Source of the DNA: Dehalococcoidia bacterium
Lineage (GTDB): Bacteria > Chloroflexota > Dehalococcoidia > UBA2979
NCBI GenBank assembly: GCA_004297315.1
Contig: SCTU01000277.1
Span: forward strand, 1 to 31,621
DNA: 31,621 bases
Direction of reading: 5' to 3'
Under the pieces are notes generated by a model that saw only the letters and a program-made list of their open reading frames with translations, did no database searches and was not told where the DNA came from. A program made the position numbers and the translations under genes. Every line of letters begins with the position of its first letter. Position 1 is the stretch's first letter. Positions 15,158 through 21,710 of this stretch are shown here, piece after piece.

Positions 15158-16768
15158 ATGAGCACGCGGCGACCGTTCTGCGTCGGTCGCGCACACGCGC
15201 GCACCGCTGTGCTCGCCCTCGCAGCGATGGTCGCGCTCGTTTGGGCCGCCGGCTGCGATAAGGCGCCAGGCCCCAACGCAGTCCCGGCGGAGCGCCCGTC
15301 GGATGCAGCATCGGCTGGCGGAGTGGCGTCCGCGCCTGCTGCCACCGCTCCGCTGGCAGGCCCGCGCAGCGTGGAGCCGGCAAGGCCGCTGAGCGTGGAG
15401 CCGGTCAGCGGGTTCGTGGGCGACAAGTTCCGCGTCTCGGTCGGTGGCCTTCCGGCGGGGGCAGCCGTCGATTGGCAATGGGTGACGCTGCACGGGACAT
15501 ACGAGACGCAGGTCTCGGGCCACGACGTGCTGTTCATGCAGCGGCGGTACAAGGAGCAGCGGCGTTCGCTGGGACGTTCGACGGCCGACGGCCGCGGGAG
15601 CGTCGAGGCCACGCTCACCGCGCCGGAAGACTACGGCGAGGTCCACGATCTCTACGCGGTGGTCGACGGGAGCGATGTGGCGCGCGGCGGCTACCGCATC
15701 GTGCGACGCGCAACGATCTCGCCCTCGGACGGTCCGATAGGGACCCCGATCACGGTGGAGGTCACCGGACTCGCCTGGCGGGCGTTCGAAAGCACGATGG
15801 CGCTGCGCTACGACAACGCCTACACGGGGTTCGTCTCGGCCGTGACCACGTCCGGCGCTGCGAGGTTCCGCGTGCGCGCAGCCGGCCCCGCGGGACGGCA
15901 CGTGCTGCAACTGACTGCGGCTAGCCCGGGCGTACCTTTCCTCAATAACCAGCAGTCCGGCACCGCCCACATCGACAATATGGACCTCAGGCTCCCCTTC
16001 ACGGTGACGGCCGACGCTGGACCGCCCGCGGCGTCGACTGAGTGGCCGAGCGCAGACCGGCTCGCGGCCGTGGGGCGTGATGGCGTCCCTAGTGCGCACG
16101 TCGCGGCTGGCATCTCGGCGACGCTGCATCCGACGTCAGGCGATGTCGGCGCCGAGTTCTCGTTGGCGGCGACCGGTCTGCCACCCTCGTCAGGCGTGCA
16201 GGTCGTATGGAAGCGCGCCGGGGAGGATGAAGCGGCAGTGCCGAAAGTCTTCCGCGAGGCGGGAGCCGTGTTGGTCAAGGCGACGACCACACAGGAGGGG
16301 TCGCTGGTCGTTCCGCTGCGGGCGGCGGGCGAGCGAGGCGGCTGGCATATGGTCACGGTGATGGTGGAGGGCTCCGTGCGGGCCGAGATCCCGTTCTACG
16401 TCCGGCGCAGCCTCCAGGACCTCAGCCCGCGGAGAGTGCGCTCGGGCGAGCAGTTCACCATTGAGCTGAAGGGCGGAGGCTGGACGGAACTCGACAAGGG
16501 CGTTGCCGTCACCTACGACAACAGCTACATCGGCTACGCGTGCTCTGTCACCAGCGGCGGGGACATTACGATCCATCTCGTCGCAACCGGGGAACCGGGC
16601 ACCCACTTGGTCGATCTCTACCCGATGTTGTACCGGCACCCCGGCGACCATCCGGCTGAGTACTGGAACTTCGAGCTTCCGCAGCTGACCGCGCTCGACG
16701 ACCATCCCGGGCTCGCGCTGGGCTACCAGTTGCCGATTTTCCGACTGGCCGTCGAAGTTACGGACTGA
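15158..16768 (+). CDS. large Ig-like-repeat lipoprotein, second paralogue
   Basis: A 536-residue paralogue of the lipoprotein at 12839-14494, starting four bases after the Tat lipoprotein gene. The signal peptide ends with the lipobox AAGC (Cys33), followed by a Pro/Ala-rich linker. Strongest matches to the first paralogue are PEDYGEVHDLYAVVDG (156-171), ARGGYRI, TMALRYDNAYTGFVSAVTT (213-231), RAAGPAGRH, and GGWTELDKGVAVTYDN with GYAC (440-462), then GEPGTHLVDLYPM. It shows the same A-B-A-B layout. The N-terminal signal and linker are unrelated in sequence to the first copy, so the duplication is old. It is likely to work together with the first paralogue and the Tat protein. Confidence 0.75.
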   Translation: MSTRRPFCVGRAHARTAVLALAAMVALVWAAGCDKAPGPNAVPAERPSDAASAGGVASAPAATAPLAGPRSVEPARPLSVEPVSGFVGDKFRVSVGGLPAGAAVDWQWVTLHGTYETQVSGHDVLFMQRRYKEQRRSLGRSTADGRGSVEATLTAPEDYGEVHDLYAVVDGSDVARGGYRIVRRATISPSDGPIGTPITVEVTGLAWRAFESTMALRYDNAYTGFVSAVTTSGAARFRVRAAGPAGRHVLQLTAASPGVPFLNNQQSGTAHIDNMDLRLPFTVTADAGPPAASTEWPSADRLAAVGRDGVPSAHVAAGISATLHPTSGDVGAEFSLAATGLPPSSGVQVVWKRAGEDEAAVPKVFREAGAVLVKATTTQEGSLVVPLRAAGERGGWHMVTVMVEGSVRAEIPFYVRRSLQDLSPRRVRSGEQFTIELKGGGWTELDKGVAVTYDNSYIGYACSVTSGGDITIHLVATGEPGTHLVDLYPMLYRHPGDHPAEYWNFELPQLTALDDHPGLALGYQLPIFRLAVEVTD

Positions 16769-16798
16769 ACCTTCTCTCGCCGCCTAAGGCGCCCGTGA

Positions 16799-17009
16799 TC
16801 AGCGTATGCAGGTGAGGATGTGCGCCTGAATCTTGCCGTCGATGCTGGTCGAGCCGAAGCGCTCGGCGACGGCGGCGGTGGCGCGCTCGATGGCGGGCTG
16901 CAGCAGCGCGGGGTCGCGTCGCTCAATCTCGGCACTCAGCGGCGTCCCCCGGCAGAACCCGATCGCGGGGTGCGCGGGCGAGGCAGCCCGGCTCCGGTGC
17001 GCCACCGTC
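16799..17009. repeat. right copy of 211-bp direct repeat (inside the intact methyltransferase)
   Basis: This is the 3' end of the intact gene and the partner of 12488-12698. An intact gene end on one side and a truncated same-orientation copy on the other is the geometry left by insertion at a gene's 3' end or by unequal exchange. Confidence 0.85.
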
Positions 17010-17611
17010 TCTGCGCGCACAATGCCAAACCCCGCGGCGTCGAGATCGCTGCGGATCGCATCGAGGTCGTGGTAGCCGTGGGGCGTGCGCCGGAAGAACG
17101 TCGGAGGGTCGGACGGGAACAGGGAGGCCACGGCGTCATTGACCGTCAGCGGGACCTCGTTCTCCTCAATGCGGTCCCACGTGTTGAAGAGGAACCGCCC
17201 GCCGGGCGCCAGCACGCGCCGCGCCTCCCGGTACGCACCGACGCGGTCAGGGAAGAACATCACGCCGAACTGGCAGACCACGACGTCGAACGAAGCGTCG
17301 TCGAAGGGCAGCGCGGTCGCGTCCGCCTGGCGCCAGCGGACCGAGCGCGCCGCGGTCTGTGCCGCCGCGTAGTCGATCATCGGCTGGTTGAGGTCAGTCG
17401 CGATGATGTCCGCCGCGGGCATCAATTCGGCCATCGCCCGTGTGACGGCGCCTGTGCCGGCGGCGATCTCCAGCACGCGTGTCGGGCGCGCCGCTGCGAC
17501 ACGCGCTGCGAGGTCCTGCGCGTAGCCCTCGAAAATCAGGGGCACGAGATAGCGGTCGTAGACCTCGGGGATCGATCCGGCGAAGAGGCGATCGCGGCTG
17601 CCGTCATCCAT
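16799..17611 (-). CDS. class I SAM-dependent methyltransferase (UbiE-like fold)
   Basis: A 270-residue methyltransferase. SAM-binding motif I is VLEIAAGTGAVT (about residues 46-57), followed by the acidic strand end ATDLNQPMID, motif II QADATALPFDDASFDVVVCQ and the EARRVLAPGGRFLF strand. The C-terminal 80 residues form a substrate cap that is duplicated as a remnant at 12488-12736. The methyl acceptor cannot be read from the sequence. The ATG at 17611 has AAGGA ten bases upstream. It is convergent with the lipoprotein operon (30-bp gap) and divergent from the small gene at 17768. It looks intact. Confidence 0.88.
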   Translation of the reverse strand: MDDGSRDRLFAGSIPEVYDRYLVPLIFEGYAQDLAARVAAARPTRVLEIAAGTGAVTRAMAELMPAADIIATDLNQPMIDYAAAQTAARSVRWRQADATALPFDDASFDVVVCQFGVMFFPDRVGAYREARRVLAPGGRFLFNTWDRIEENEVPLTVNDAVASLFPSDPPTFFRRTPHGYHDLDAIRSDLDAAGFGIVRAETVAHRSRAASPAHPAIGFCRGTPLSAEIERRDPALLQPAIERATAAVAERFGSTSIDGKIQAHILTCIR

Positions 17612-17703
17612 GTAAGGGCATTCCTTTGTGGGTGAGTTCTCGATCCTACTCGCCGCGCGTGGCCGTGGTGTGCATTCGCTGTCCCGTGTCCGGTGCTTCC
17701 CGC

Positions 17704-17735
17704 GTAACGGGGGCGTGACGAGGGCCGGGTAGATT
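17704..17735 (+). promoter_or_regulatory. predicted SARP-type promoter 1: 11-bp direct repeat plus -10
   Basis: GTAACG at 17704-17709 and GTGACG at 17715-17720 are 11 bp apart start to start. A -10-like TAGATT follows at 17730-17735 after a 9-bp gap. SARP-type activators bind two direct repeats 11 bp apart that replace the -35 box and end about 8 bp before the -10. The promoter faces the 35-residue gene at 17768. Confidence 0.65.
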
Positions 17736-17767
17736 CAACGAAAAGGGTTCAAGGTATGGAGGTTCAC

Positions 17768-17875
17768 ATGACGAACGAACAGGCGAAGCCCCGCACCGAA
17801 GCCGCCGAGACCGCGAAGGCCGGCGACCCGATGCGACAGAACGCTGCACCCGCTGAGAAGCCGCAGCAGAAGTAA
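17768..17875 (+). CDS. 35-residue hydrophilic peptide
   Basis: A very short gene starting at ATG 17768 with a clear GGAGG ribosome binding site (tatGGAGGttcac). The product is hydrophilic, rich in Ala, Glu, Lys, Pro and Gln, and without Cys, Trp or aromatic residues, so it is probably disordered and cytoplasmic. It has its own predicted SARP-type promoter and is followed by a hairpin at 17932-17957, which makes a complete transcription unit. No family is known to me. A regulatory peptide or a protein-binding tail are possibilities, not claims. Confidence 0.6.
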   Translation: MTNEQAKPRTEAAETAKAGDPMRQNAAPAEKPQQK

Positions 17876-17931
17876 CCCGTTCCGGCGCGCGGCGGACGCA
17901 TCGAGCTACTCCGCCCAACGCCGGCTTCGGA

Positions 17932-17957
17932 CCCCGGGCGTCGAGAGACGCTCGGGG
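17932..17957 (+). terminator. GNRA-capped hairpin after the 35-residue gene
   Basis: CCCCGGGCGTC at 17932-17942 pairs with GACGCTCGGGG at 17947-17957 (one G-T mismatch position) around a GAGA loop, 57 bp after the stop codon. There is no T tract, but position and stability suggest a terminator or transcript-end stabiliser. Confidence 0.45.
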
Positions 17958-18028
17958 CACTTGGGCCTTCTCATGGGGATCAGCGCTGCCTCGCAGTGGG
18001 CACGCTGATGGCGCAGCCTCGAAACGAG

Positions 18029-18793
18029 TCAGGCGCGGATATCGCGCAGCAACTGGCTGAGCAACGGCGAGGGGTCCAGCCCCAGTTCCGTGTGCAAGAG
18101 CGTGCGATATCGGTCGAACGCTGCCAGTGCCTCGGAGGGGTTCCCCTCAGCGAGGTGTACATGGATGAGGGTCGCATTCGCGGTCTCGCGCAGCGGCTCG
18201 CCTCTCAACGCGGCCAGTGCCGCGCCGATCGCGTCACCGTAGCGCCGGTCGTCGGACAGCTGACGGGCGAGCGCATCGAGCGCGTGCAGGCGCAGTTGCC
18301 GCCAGTCCTCCGCCTCCAGCATCGCCCAGTCGTCATACGAATCGGGAAGGATGTCCGAGGAGAGCGCCAGCACCGCGGCCGCGGTCGTGTCGGCTGCCGC
18401 CGGAGCGCCGCCGACTACGAGCAAACGGTTTGCCAGTGCGCGCGCCTCGCGGATATCGACCTGCACGCTCTGTTCGAGGGCGAGGTCGACCGCGTTGACT
18501 TGTAGCGCGCGGCGCGGGATGTCGTCCAGTCTGGAGAGCGCGGACCGCAACGCCGCCTGGGCGTGCGCCTCGGACACATCGGGCCAAAGCGTCCCGGCCG
18601 TCGCGGCGCGGCTCACCGTCCGGCCTCGGAGCGCCAGAAACGCCATCAGGCGTTGCGATCCTCCCGGCATCACGAGAAGTGACCCGCCGTCCGCGAACTG
18701 GAACGCGCCCAGCACCATCACCCGCAACTCGCGGCCCGCCTCCTGTTTGGCGAGTGGGAGGGCGATTAGTTCGGTGGCAGCGCTTTCAGTCAT
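18029..18793 (-). CDS. small SARP/AfsR-like transcriptional activator (BTAD domain)
   Basis: A 254-residue regulator of the SARP class. An N-terminal winged-helix domain (about residues 22-95) begins ELRVMVLGAFQFADGG and carries GGSQRLMAFLALRG and LWPDVSEAHAQAALRSALSRL. A C-terminal bacterial transcriptional activation domain (about 100-252) is built of TPR-like helices, ending LAEGNPSEALAAFDRYRTLLHTELGLDPSPLL. There are no ATPase or sensor domains, so it is the short form. Start choice is ATG 18793; a GTG at 18802 would add three residues, and neither has a strong ribosome binding site. It is divergent from the 66-residue gene, and a predicted SARP site at 18869-18885 lies between them, so autoregulation is possible. 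Confidence 0.82.
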   Translation of the reverse strand: MTESAATELIALPLAKQEAGRELRVMVLGAFQFADGGSLLVMPGGSQRLMAFLALRGRTVSRAATAGTLWPDVSEAHAQAALRSALSRLDDIPRRALQVNAVDLALEQSVQVDIREARALANRLLVVGGAPAAADTTAAAVLALSSDILPDSYDDWAMLEAEDWRQLRLHALDALARQLSDDRRYGDAIGAALAALRGEPLRETANATLIHVHLAEGNPSEALAAFDRYRTLLHTELGLDPSPLLSQLLRDIRA

Positions 18794-18868
18794 GTTTGCC
18801 ACGATACGCCAGTGCAGTCACTTTCGTTGCGGTTGTCAGCCTCTCGGTCGAATCCTTCGCGGCGCGCC

Positions 18869-18900
18869 GTAACGCCGCGGTGACGCGACACGGATAAGTC
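18869..18900 (+). promoter_or_regulatory. predicted SARP-type promoter 2: 11-bp direct repeat plus -10
   Basis: GTAACG at 18869-18874 and GTGACG at 18880-18885 repeat with 11-bp phasing. A -10-like TAAGTC follows at 18895-18900, again after 9 bp. A start seven bases further would fall on the ATG at 18907, predicting a leaderless transcript. The site lies in the divergent gap between the SARP gene and the 66-residue gene. Confidence 0.65.
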
Positions 18901-18906
18901 TGAGGA

Positions 18907-19107
18907 ATGCCGACGGAGCGCACGGCCCTCTTGATCGTCCGGGTCTGGTTCGAGGCGGAGTCCCCGACGCCGCTGCGTGTCCAGGTCCGACAGACGATGG
19001 ACGTGACTGAGGGCTTCGAGGGCGCGTTCTCGCTGGCCGAGCCTGGCGCGGTGATCGAGGCGGTACGTGTCTGGTTGGAGCGCGTCGAGGCGCTCGCGGA
19101 GGCGTAA
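18907..19107 (+). CDS. 66-residue conserved-looking protein beside SARP gene
   Basis: A small soluble protein beginning MPTERTALLIVRVWFEAE. It has a plausible beta-strand (TALLIVRVWFE), a second strand (LRVQVRQTMDV) and a C-terminal helix ending VIEAVRVWLERVEALAEA. Short proteins with this strand-strand-helix pattern beside BTAD regulators are, to my recollection, recurrent, but I cannot name a family. The ATG at 18907 is abutted by GAGGA with no spacing, which does not suit normal initiation and agrees better with leaderless translation from the promoter at 18869-18900. It probably belongs to the SARP-controlled set. Confidence 0.6.
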   Translation: MPTERTALLIVRVWFEAESPTPLRVQVRQTMDVTEGFEGAFSLAEPGAVIEAVRVWLERVEALAEA

Positions 19108-19126
19108 CCACCGCGGCGCCGGTCTC

Positions 19127-19143
19127 GTGACTCCCCGTGACTC
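19127..19143. repeat. tandem GTGACTC heptamers, 10-bp period
   Basis: GTGACTC at 19127-19133 and again at 19137-19143, just downstream of the 66-residue gene and 60 bp upstream of predicted SARP site 3. It resembles the GTGACG half-site but with 10-bp spacing and no obvious -10, so it could be an auxiliary or degenerate site. Confidence 0.3.
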
Positions 19144-19203
19144 GCACATTGCTGAGGTCCTCGCACTTCACGTCGACAGACGCAGCCACAGATGCACAAC
19201 GCC

Positions 19204-19236
19204 GTAACGCGGGAGTCACGGGCGATCGCGCAGCAT
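19204..19236 (+). promoter_or_regulatory. predicted SARP-type promoter 3: 11-bp direct repeat plus weak -10
   Basis: GTAACG at 19204-19209 and GTCACG at 19215-19220, 11 bp apart, with a weak -10-like CAGCAT at 19231-19236 after 10 bp. It would drive the gene at 19293 with a leader of about 50 bases. It is the third occurrence of GTAACG-N5-GTSACG in 1.5 kb; I found none elsewhere in the window. Confidence 0.55.
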
Positions 19237-19292
19237 GGATCTCGAGCGACCGGGCCTTCGCCCGTCGCAGCCACATCGAAAGGGGGCCACAC

Positions 19293-19526
19293 ATGGGTGT
19301 TGGCGTCAGTCTGGTATTGATCGCCCTTGGGGCGGTCTTCACATTTGCAGTCTCGGCCACGATGAGCGGGATCAACCTGAGCACGCTCGGGATCATCCTG
19401 ATGACCGTCGGCTCGATTGGCCTCGTGACCGCGCTGCTCTTCTGGGAGAGCTACGCACCCTTCTCCAGCTGGCGCGCGCGCCGCGTCGGGGTCGAGCGCG
19501 TTGCTGTGGACATCGATCCGCGTTAG
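19293..19526 (+). CDS. DUF6458-like small membrane protein
   Basis: A 77-residue protein with two membrane spans: residues 3-23 (GVSLVLIALGAVFTFAVSAT) and about 30-52 (STLGIILMTVGSIGLVTALLFW), then a basic tail. The pattern of a Gly-containing first helix, a short SGINLSTLG loop and a second helix matches the DUF6458 family, common in Actinomycetota and of unknown function. The ATG at 19293 is preceded by AAGGGGG at good spacing; the longer frame from 19137 is not supported. A predicted SARP promoter lies upstream. The family call is from memory of the pattern. Confidence 0.7.
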   Translation: MGVGVSLVLIALGAVFTFAVSATMSGINLSTLGIILMTVGSIGLVTALLFWESYAPFSSWRARRVGVERVAVDIDPR

Positions 19527-19653
19527 CCGAGGCTCTGCCACCCGCGACGAGGCCTCGTAGGCAATCGCGGAGCTTGGGAACCGATGCTTGAGCGGCCAGT
19601 ACGTTATCGACGGCTCGTTGCCGCAGTGCTGCCGTCCAGAATCCCGTGAGCAA

Positions 19654-19685
19654 CGAAAGAGCCGCCCGTCAGGGCGGCTCTTTCG
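19654..19685 (-). terminator. perfect 14-bp hairpin, terminator of the solute-binding protein gene
   Basis: Positions 19654-19667 pair perfectly with 19672-19685 around a GTCA loop. Read on the minus strand, the stem ends in CTCTTTCG, giving a short T-rich tail after the gene ending at 19720. It is a convincing intrinsic terminator. Confidence 0.8.
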
Positions 19686-19719
19686 GCTCCTGAGATCGGC
19701 CGACTGATTTATGCACGGA

Positions 19720-21420
19720 CTATGCGTTGAGCCAGAGATCCTCGTGGCGCTGGCTGTTATAGCTGGTGTTGTGCAACACGTAGCCTTGGACAGTTTTGTT
19801 CACGACCGCGTGGGCGTTGCTGTAGTACATAATGATCTTGCTGAACTCTGGCAACGCGAGCCGCTGCATTTCCTTCACCATCTCCAGCCGCTTCGCCGGG
19901 TCGAGCTCCTGTGACTGTTTCAGGAACAGCGCGTCCACGGCAGGGCTGCTGAGTTGCGAATAGTTGCGCGGAGCGCCGGTGAGGTAGGACTCGGCGAAGA
20001 TCGCATCCGGGTCGTCGAGCGCAATCCCCTGGACCCACGGCACGAGGTCAAAGTCGCGCTTGTTGAGGCGGTCATACGCGATGGCCGTCTCTACCACGTC
20101 GGACTTCGCCTTCAGACCAACTTTGCCGAGTTGTTCCGCTACGAATAGCGAGATGTTCTCGGAGTTCGCGATGAGGGCGCGCGTGAGCAGCACCACAGAC
20201 AGGCCGTCTTGCACCCCAGCCGCCGAAAGGAGTTTCTTCGCCTCCGCGAGGCCCGCGTCGCTGTACGGCTCGTACCCGTGGATCTTCTCGATCTCCGCCT
20301 GGGGCAGCGCCCAGTACGACCCGGGCGACATGTACCCACCGACCGAAGCGTCGCCCTTGCTCAGCACCTTGACTGCGTCGGCGCGGTTCGTGAGCAGTGA
20401 CACCGCGAGGCGGACTCGCGCGTCCTTCCAGGGCGCCTTTTGGGTGTTGAAGTTGATACAGACGAAGCCGAGCCCCTTCTCCGTCAGGTAGTCGGCCTTA
20501 TCGCCCATCACCTTTTGGAGCGAGTCCTGGTCTGCCTTGCTCGCAAGCGTGTTCACGTGGATCGCGCCCGCCTGGGTGCTGGCCAGTTGCGTCGCCGCGA
20601 CCGGAATGATGAAGAGGTCCAGGCCGTCCAGGTAGGGACGGTCTTTGACGAAATAGTCCTTGTTCCGCTCGAACGTAAGGCGACTGCCGCGTTCGTACGC
20701 CGTCATGCGGAACGGGCCCGTGCCATTGGTCTTCTTCTTGTAGTCGAAGCCGCCGTCGATGTCTTTCTTGGAGTAGACCGACATCCACCCCTGCCCGAGG
20801 ATCGGCAGGAGGGACAGCGGGGAGACGGGCCGCGACAGCTTGAGTACGAAGGTGTTCGTGTCTGGCGTCTCCATCGAACTCAACGCGGCAAACTGGCCCT
20901 GCCGCGGCATGGTCGAGCCCTTTGGAGGGTTCTGGTTGCGCTCGATGGTGGCCTTCACGTCCGCGCTCGAGAACGGCGTGCCGTCGTGGAACTTCACGTT
21001 CGGGGCGAGCTTGAACGTGTAGGCCAGGCCGTCGCGAGCGATCTCCCAACTGGTGGCGAGGTCGGGGATCATCCCGTCCGGCTTCTCGACACCGAACTTC
21101 GGGTCGGCCCGGATCAGTTGGTTGTAGAGGGGCGACACGGGCGTGTTCACCAAGGTTGTGGTCTCTGTGTGCATGTCGAACGTTGGCGGGTCGCCGTTCA
21201 TCATGAGTTGGAGGCGCCCGCCGCGCTTCACTGCCGGTGTCGCCGCGCCCGGCGCGGCCGTGCTTGCTCCGGCTGCGGGCTTCGACTCCGTCGGCGATGC
21301 GGGCTTCTTGCTGCCGCACCCGATCAGCGCGGCGCCAGCGAGCCCCAGACTGCCGAGGGCGGCGCCGCGCAGCGCTTGTCGGCGGCCAAACTTCCACGTC
21401 GATTCAGGCTTCAGTGTCAT
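19720..21420 (-). CDS. ABC transporter substrate-binding lipoprotein, family 5 (peptide/nickel type)
   Basis: A 566-residue extracytoplasmic solute receptor. The N-terminus carries a Tat motif (GRRQALRG, Arg13-Arg14) and a lipobox IGCG with Cys35, so it is a Tat-exported lipoprotein. After a Pro/Ala/Ser linker, the family 5 signature appears: KRGGRLQLMMNGDPPTFD, the segment with SPLYNQLIR, LATSWEIARDGLAYTFKLAPNVKFHDGTPFSSADV, and later GTGPFRM. Length and order are normal for the SBP_bac_5 family. ATG 21420 is chosen, with AAGGAG eleven bases upstream. No permease or ATPase genes are adjacent, so it is an orphan receptor. It is divergent from the SDR pair; the ligand is unknown. Confidence 0.9.
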   Translation of the reverse strand: MTLKPESTWKFGRRQALRGAALGSLGLAGAALIGCGSKKPASPTESKPAAGASTAAPGAATPAVKRGGRLQLMMNGDPPTFDMHTETTTLVNTPVSPLYNQLIRADPKFGVEKPDGMIPDLATSWEIARDGLAYTFKLAPNVKFHDGTPFSSADVKATIERNQNPPKGSTMPRQGQFAALSSMETPDTNTFVLKLSRPVSPLSLLPILGQGWMSVYSKKDIDGGFDYKKKTNGTGPFRMTAYERGSRLTFERNKDYFVKDRPYLDGLDLFIIPVAATQLASTQAGAIHVNTLASKADQDSLQKVMGDKADYLTEKGLGFVCINFNTQKAPWKDARVRLAVSLLTNRADAVKVLSKGDASVGGYMSPGSYWALPQAEIEKIHGYEPYSDAGLAEAKKLLSAAGVQDGLSVVLLTRALIANSENISLFVAEQLGKVGLKAKSDVVETAIAYDRLNKRDFDLVPWVQGIALDDPDAIFAESYLTGAPRNYSQLSSPAVDALFLKQSQELDPAKRLEMVKEMQRLALPEFSKIIMYYSNAHAVVNKTVQGYVLHNTSYNSQRHEDLWLNA

Positions 21421-21710
21421 CGGATCAGGATCTCCTTCGAGCACGTATGCCTACGCCGTAGTGCCGAATGCGCAACTGTTATCGTGGCTCCTCATACTCG
21501 TCAATTTTGCAAACGTCAATCCGCCCGAGGGCGACGAATGGCGCCGCCTGACCCCGTCGGACGCATTGGTCCAGGGCTCGTTGGCAACCGTCACAAACCA
21601 AGCAAGTGGGTCAGAGGTTCGGGAAGACTCGTGAGGGGGCGCGGAACCGAGATCCGAGTGCAGGGCCAAGCCCGGTCTTGGCATGGTGCCCTATATTACG
21701 CGCGAGATTG

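Noticed and set aside
12488..17611. Classical integrase-driven genomic island
   Set aside because: The flanking repeat geometry fits, but there is no integrase, the repeat is far longer than usual attachment sites, and it consists of coding sequence only.
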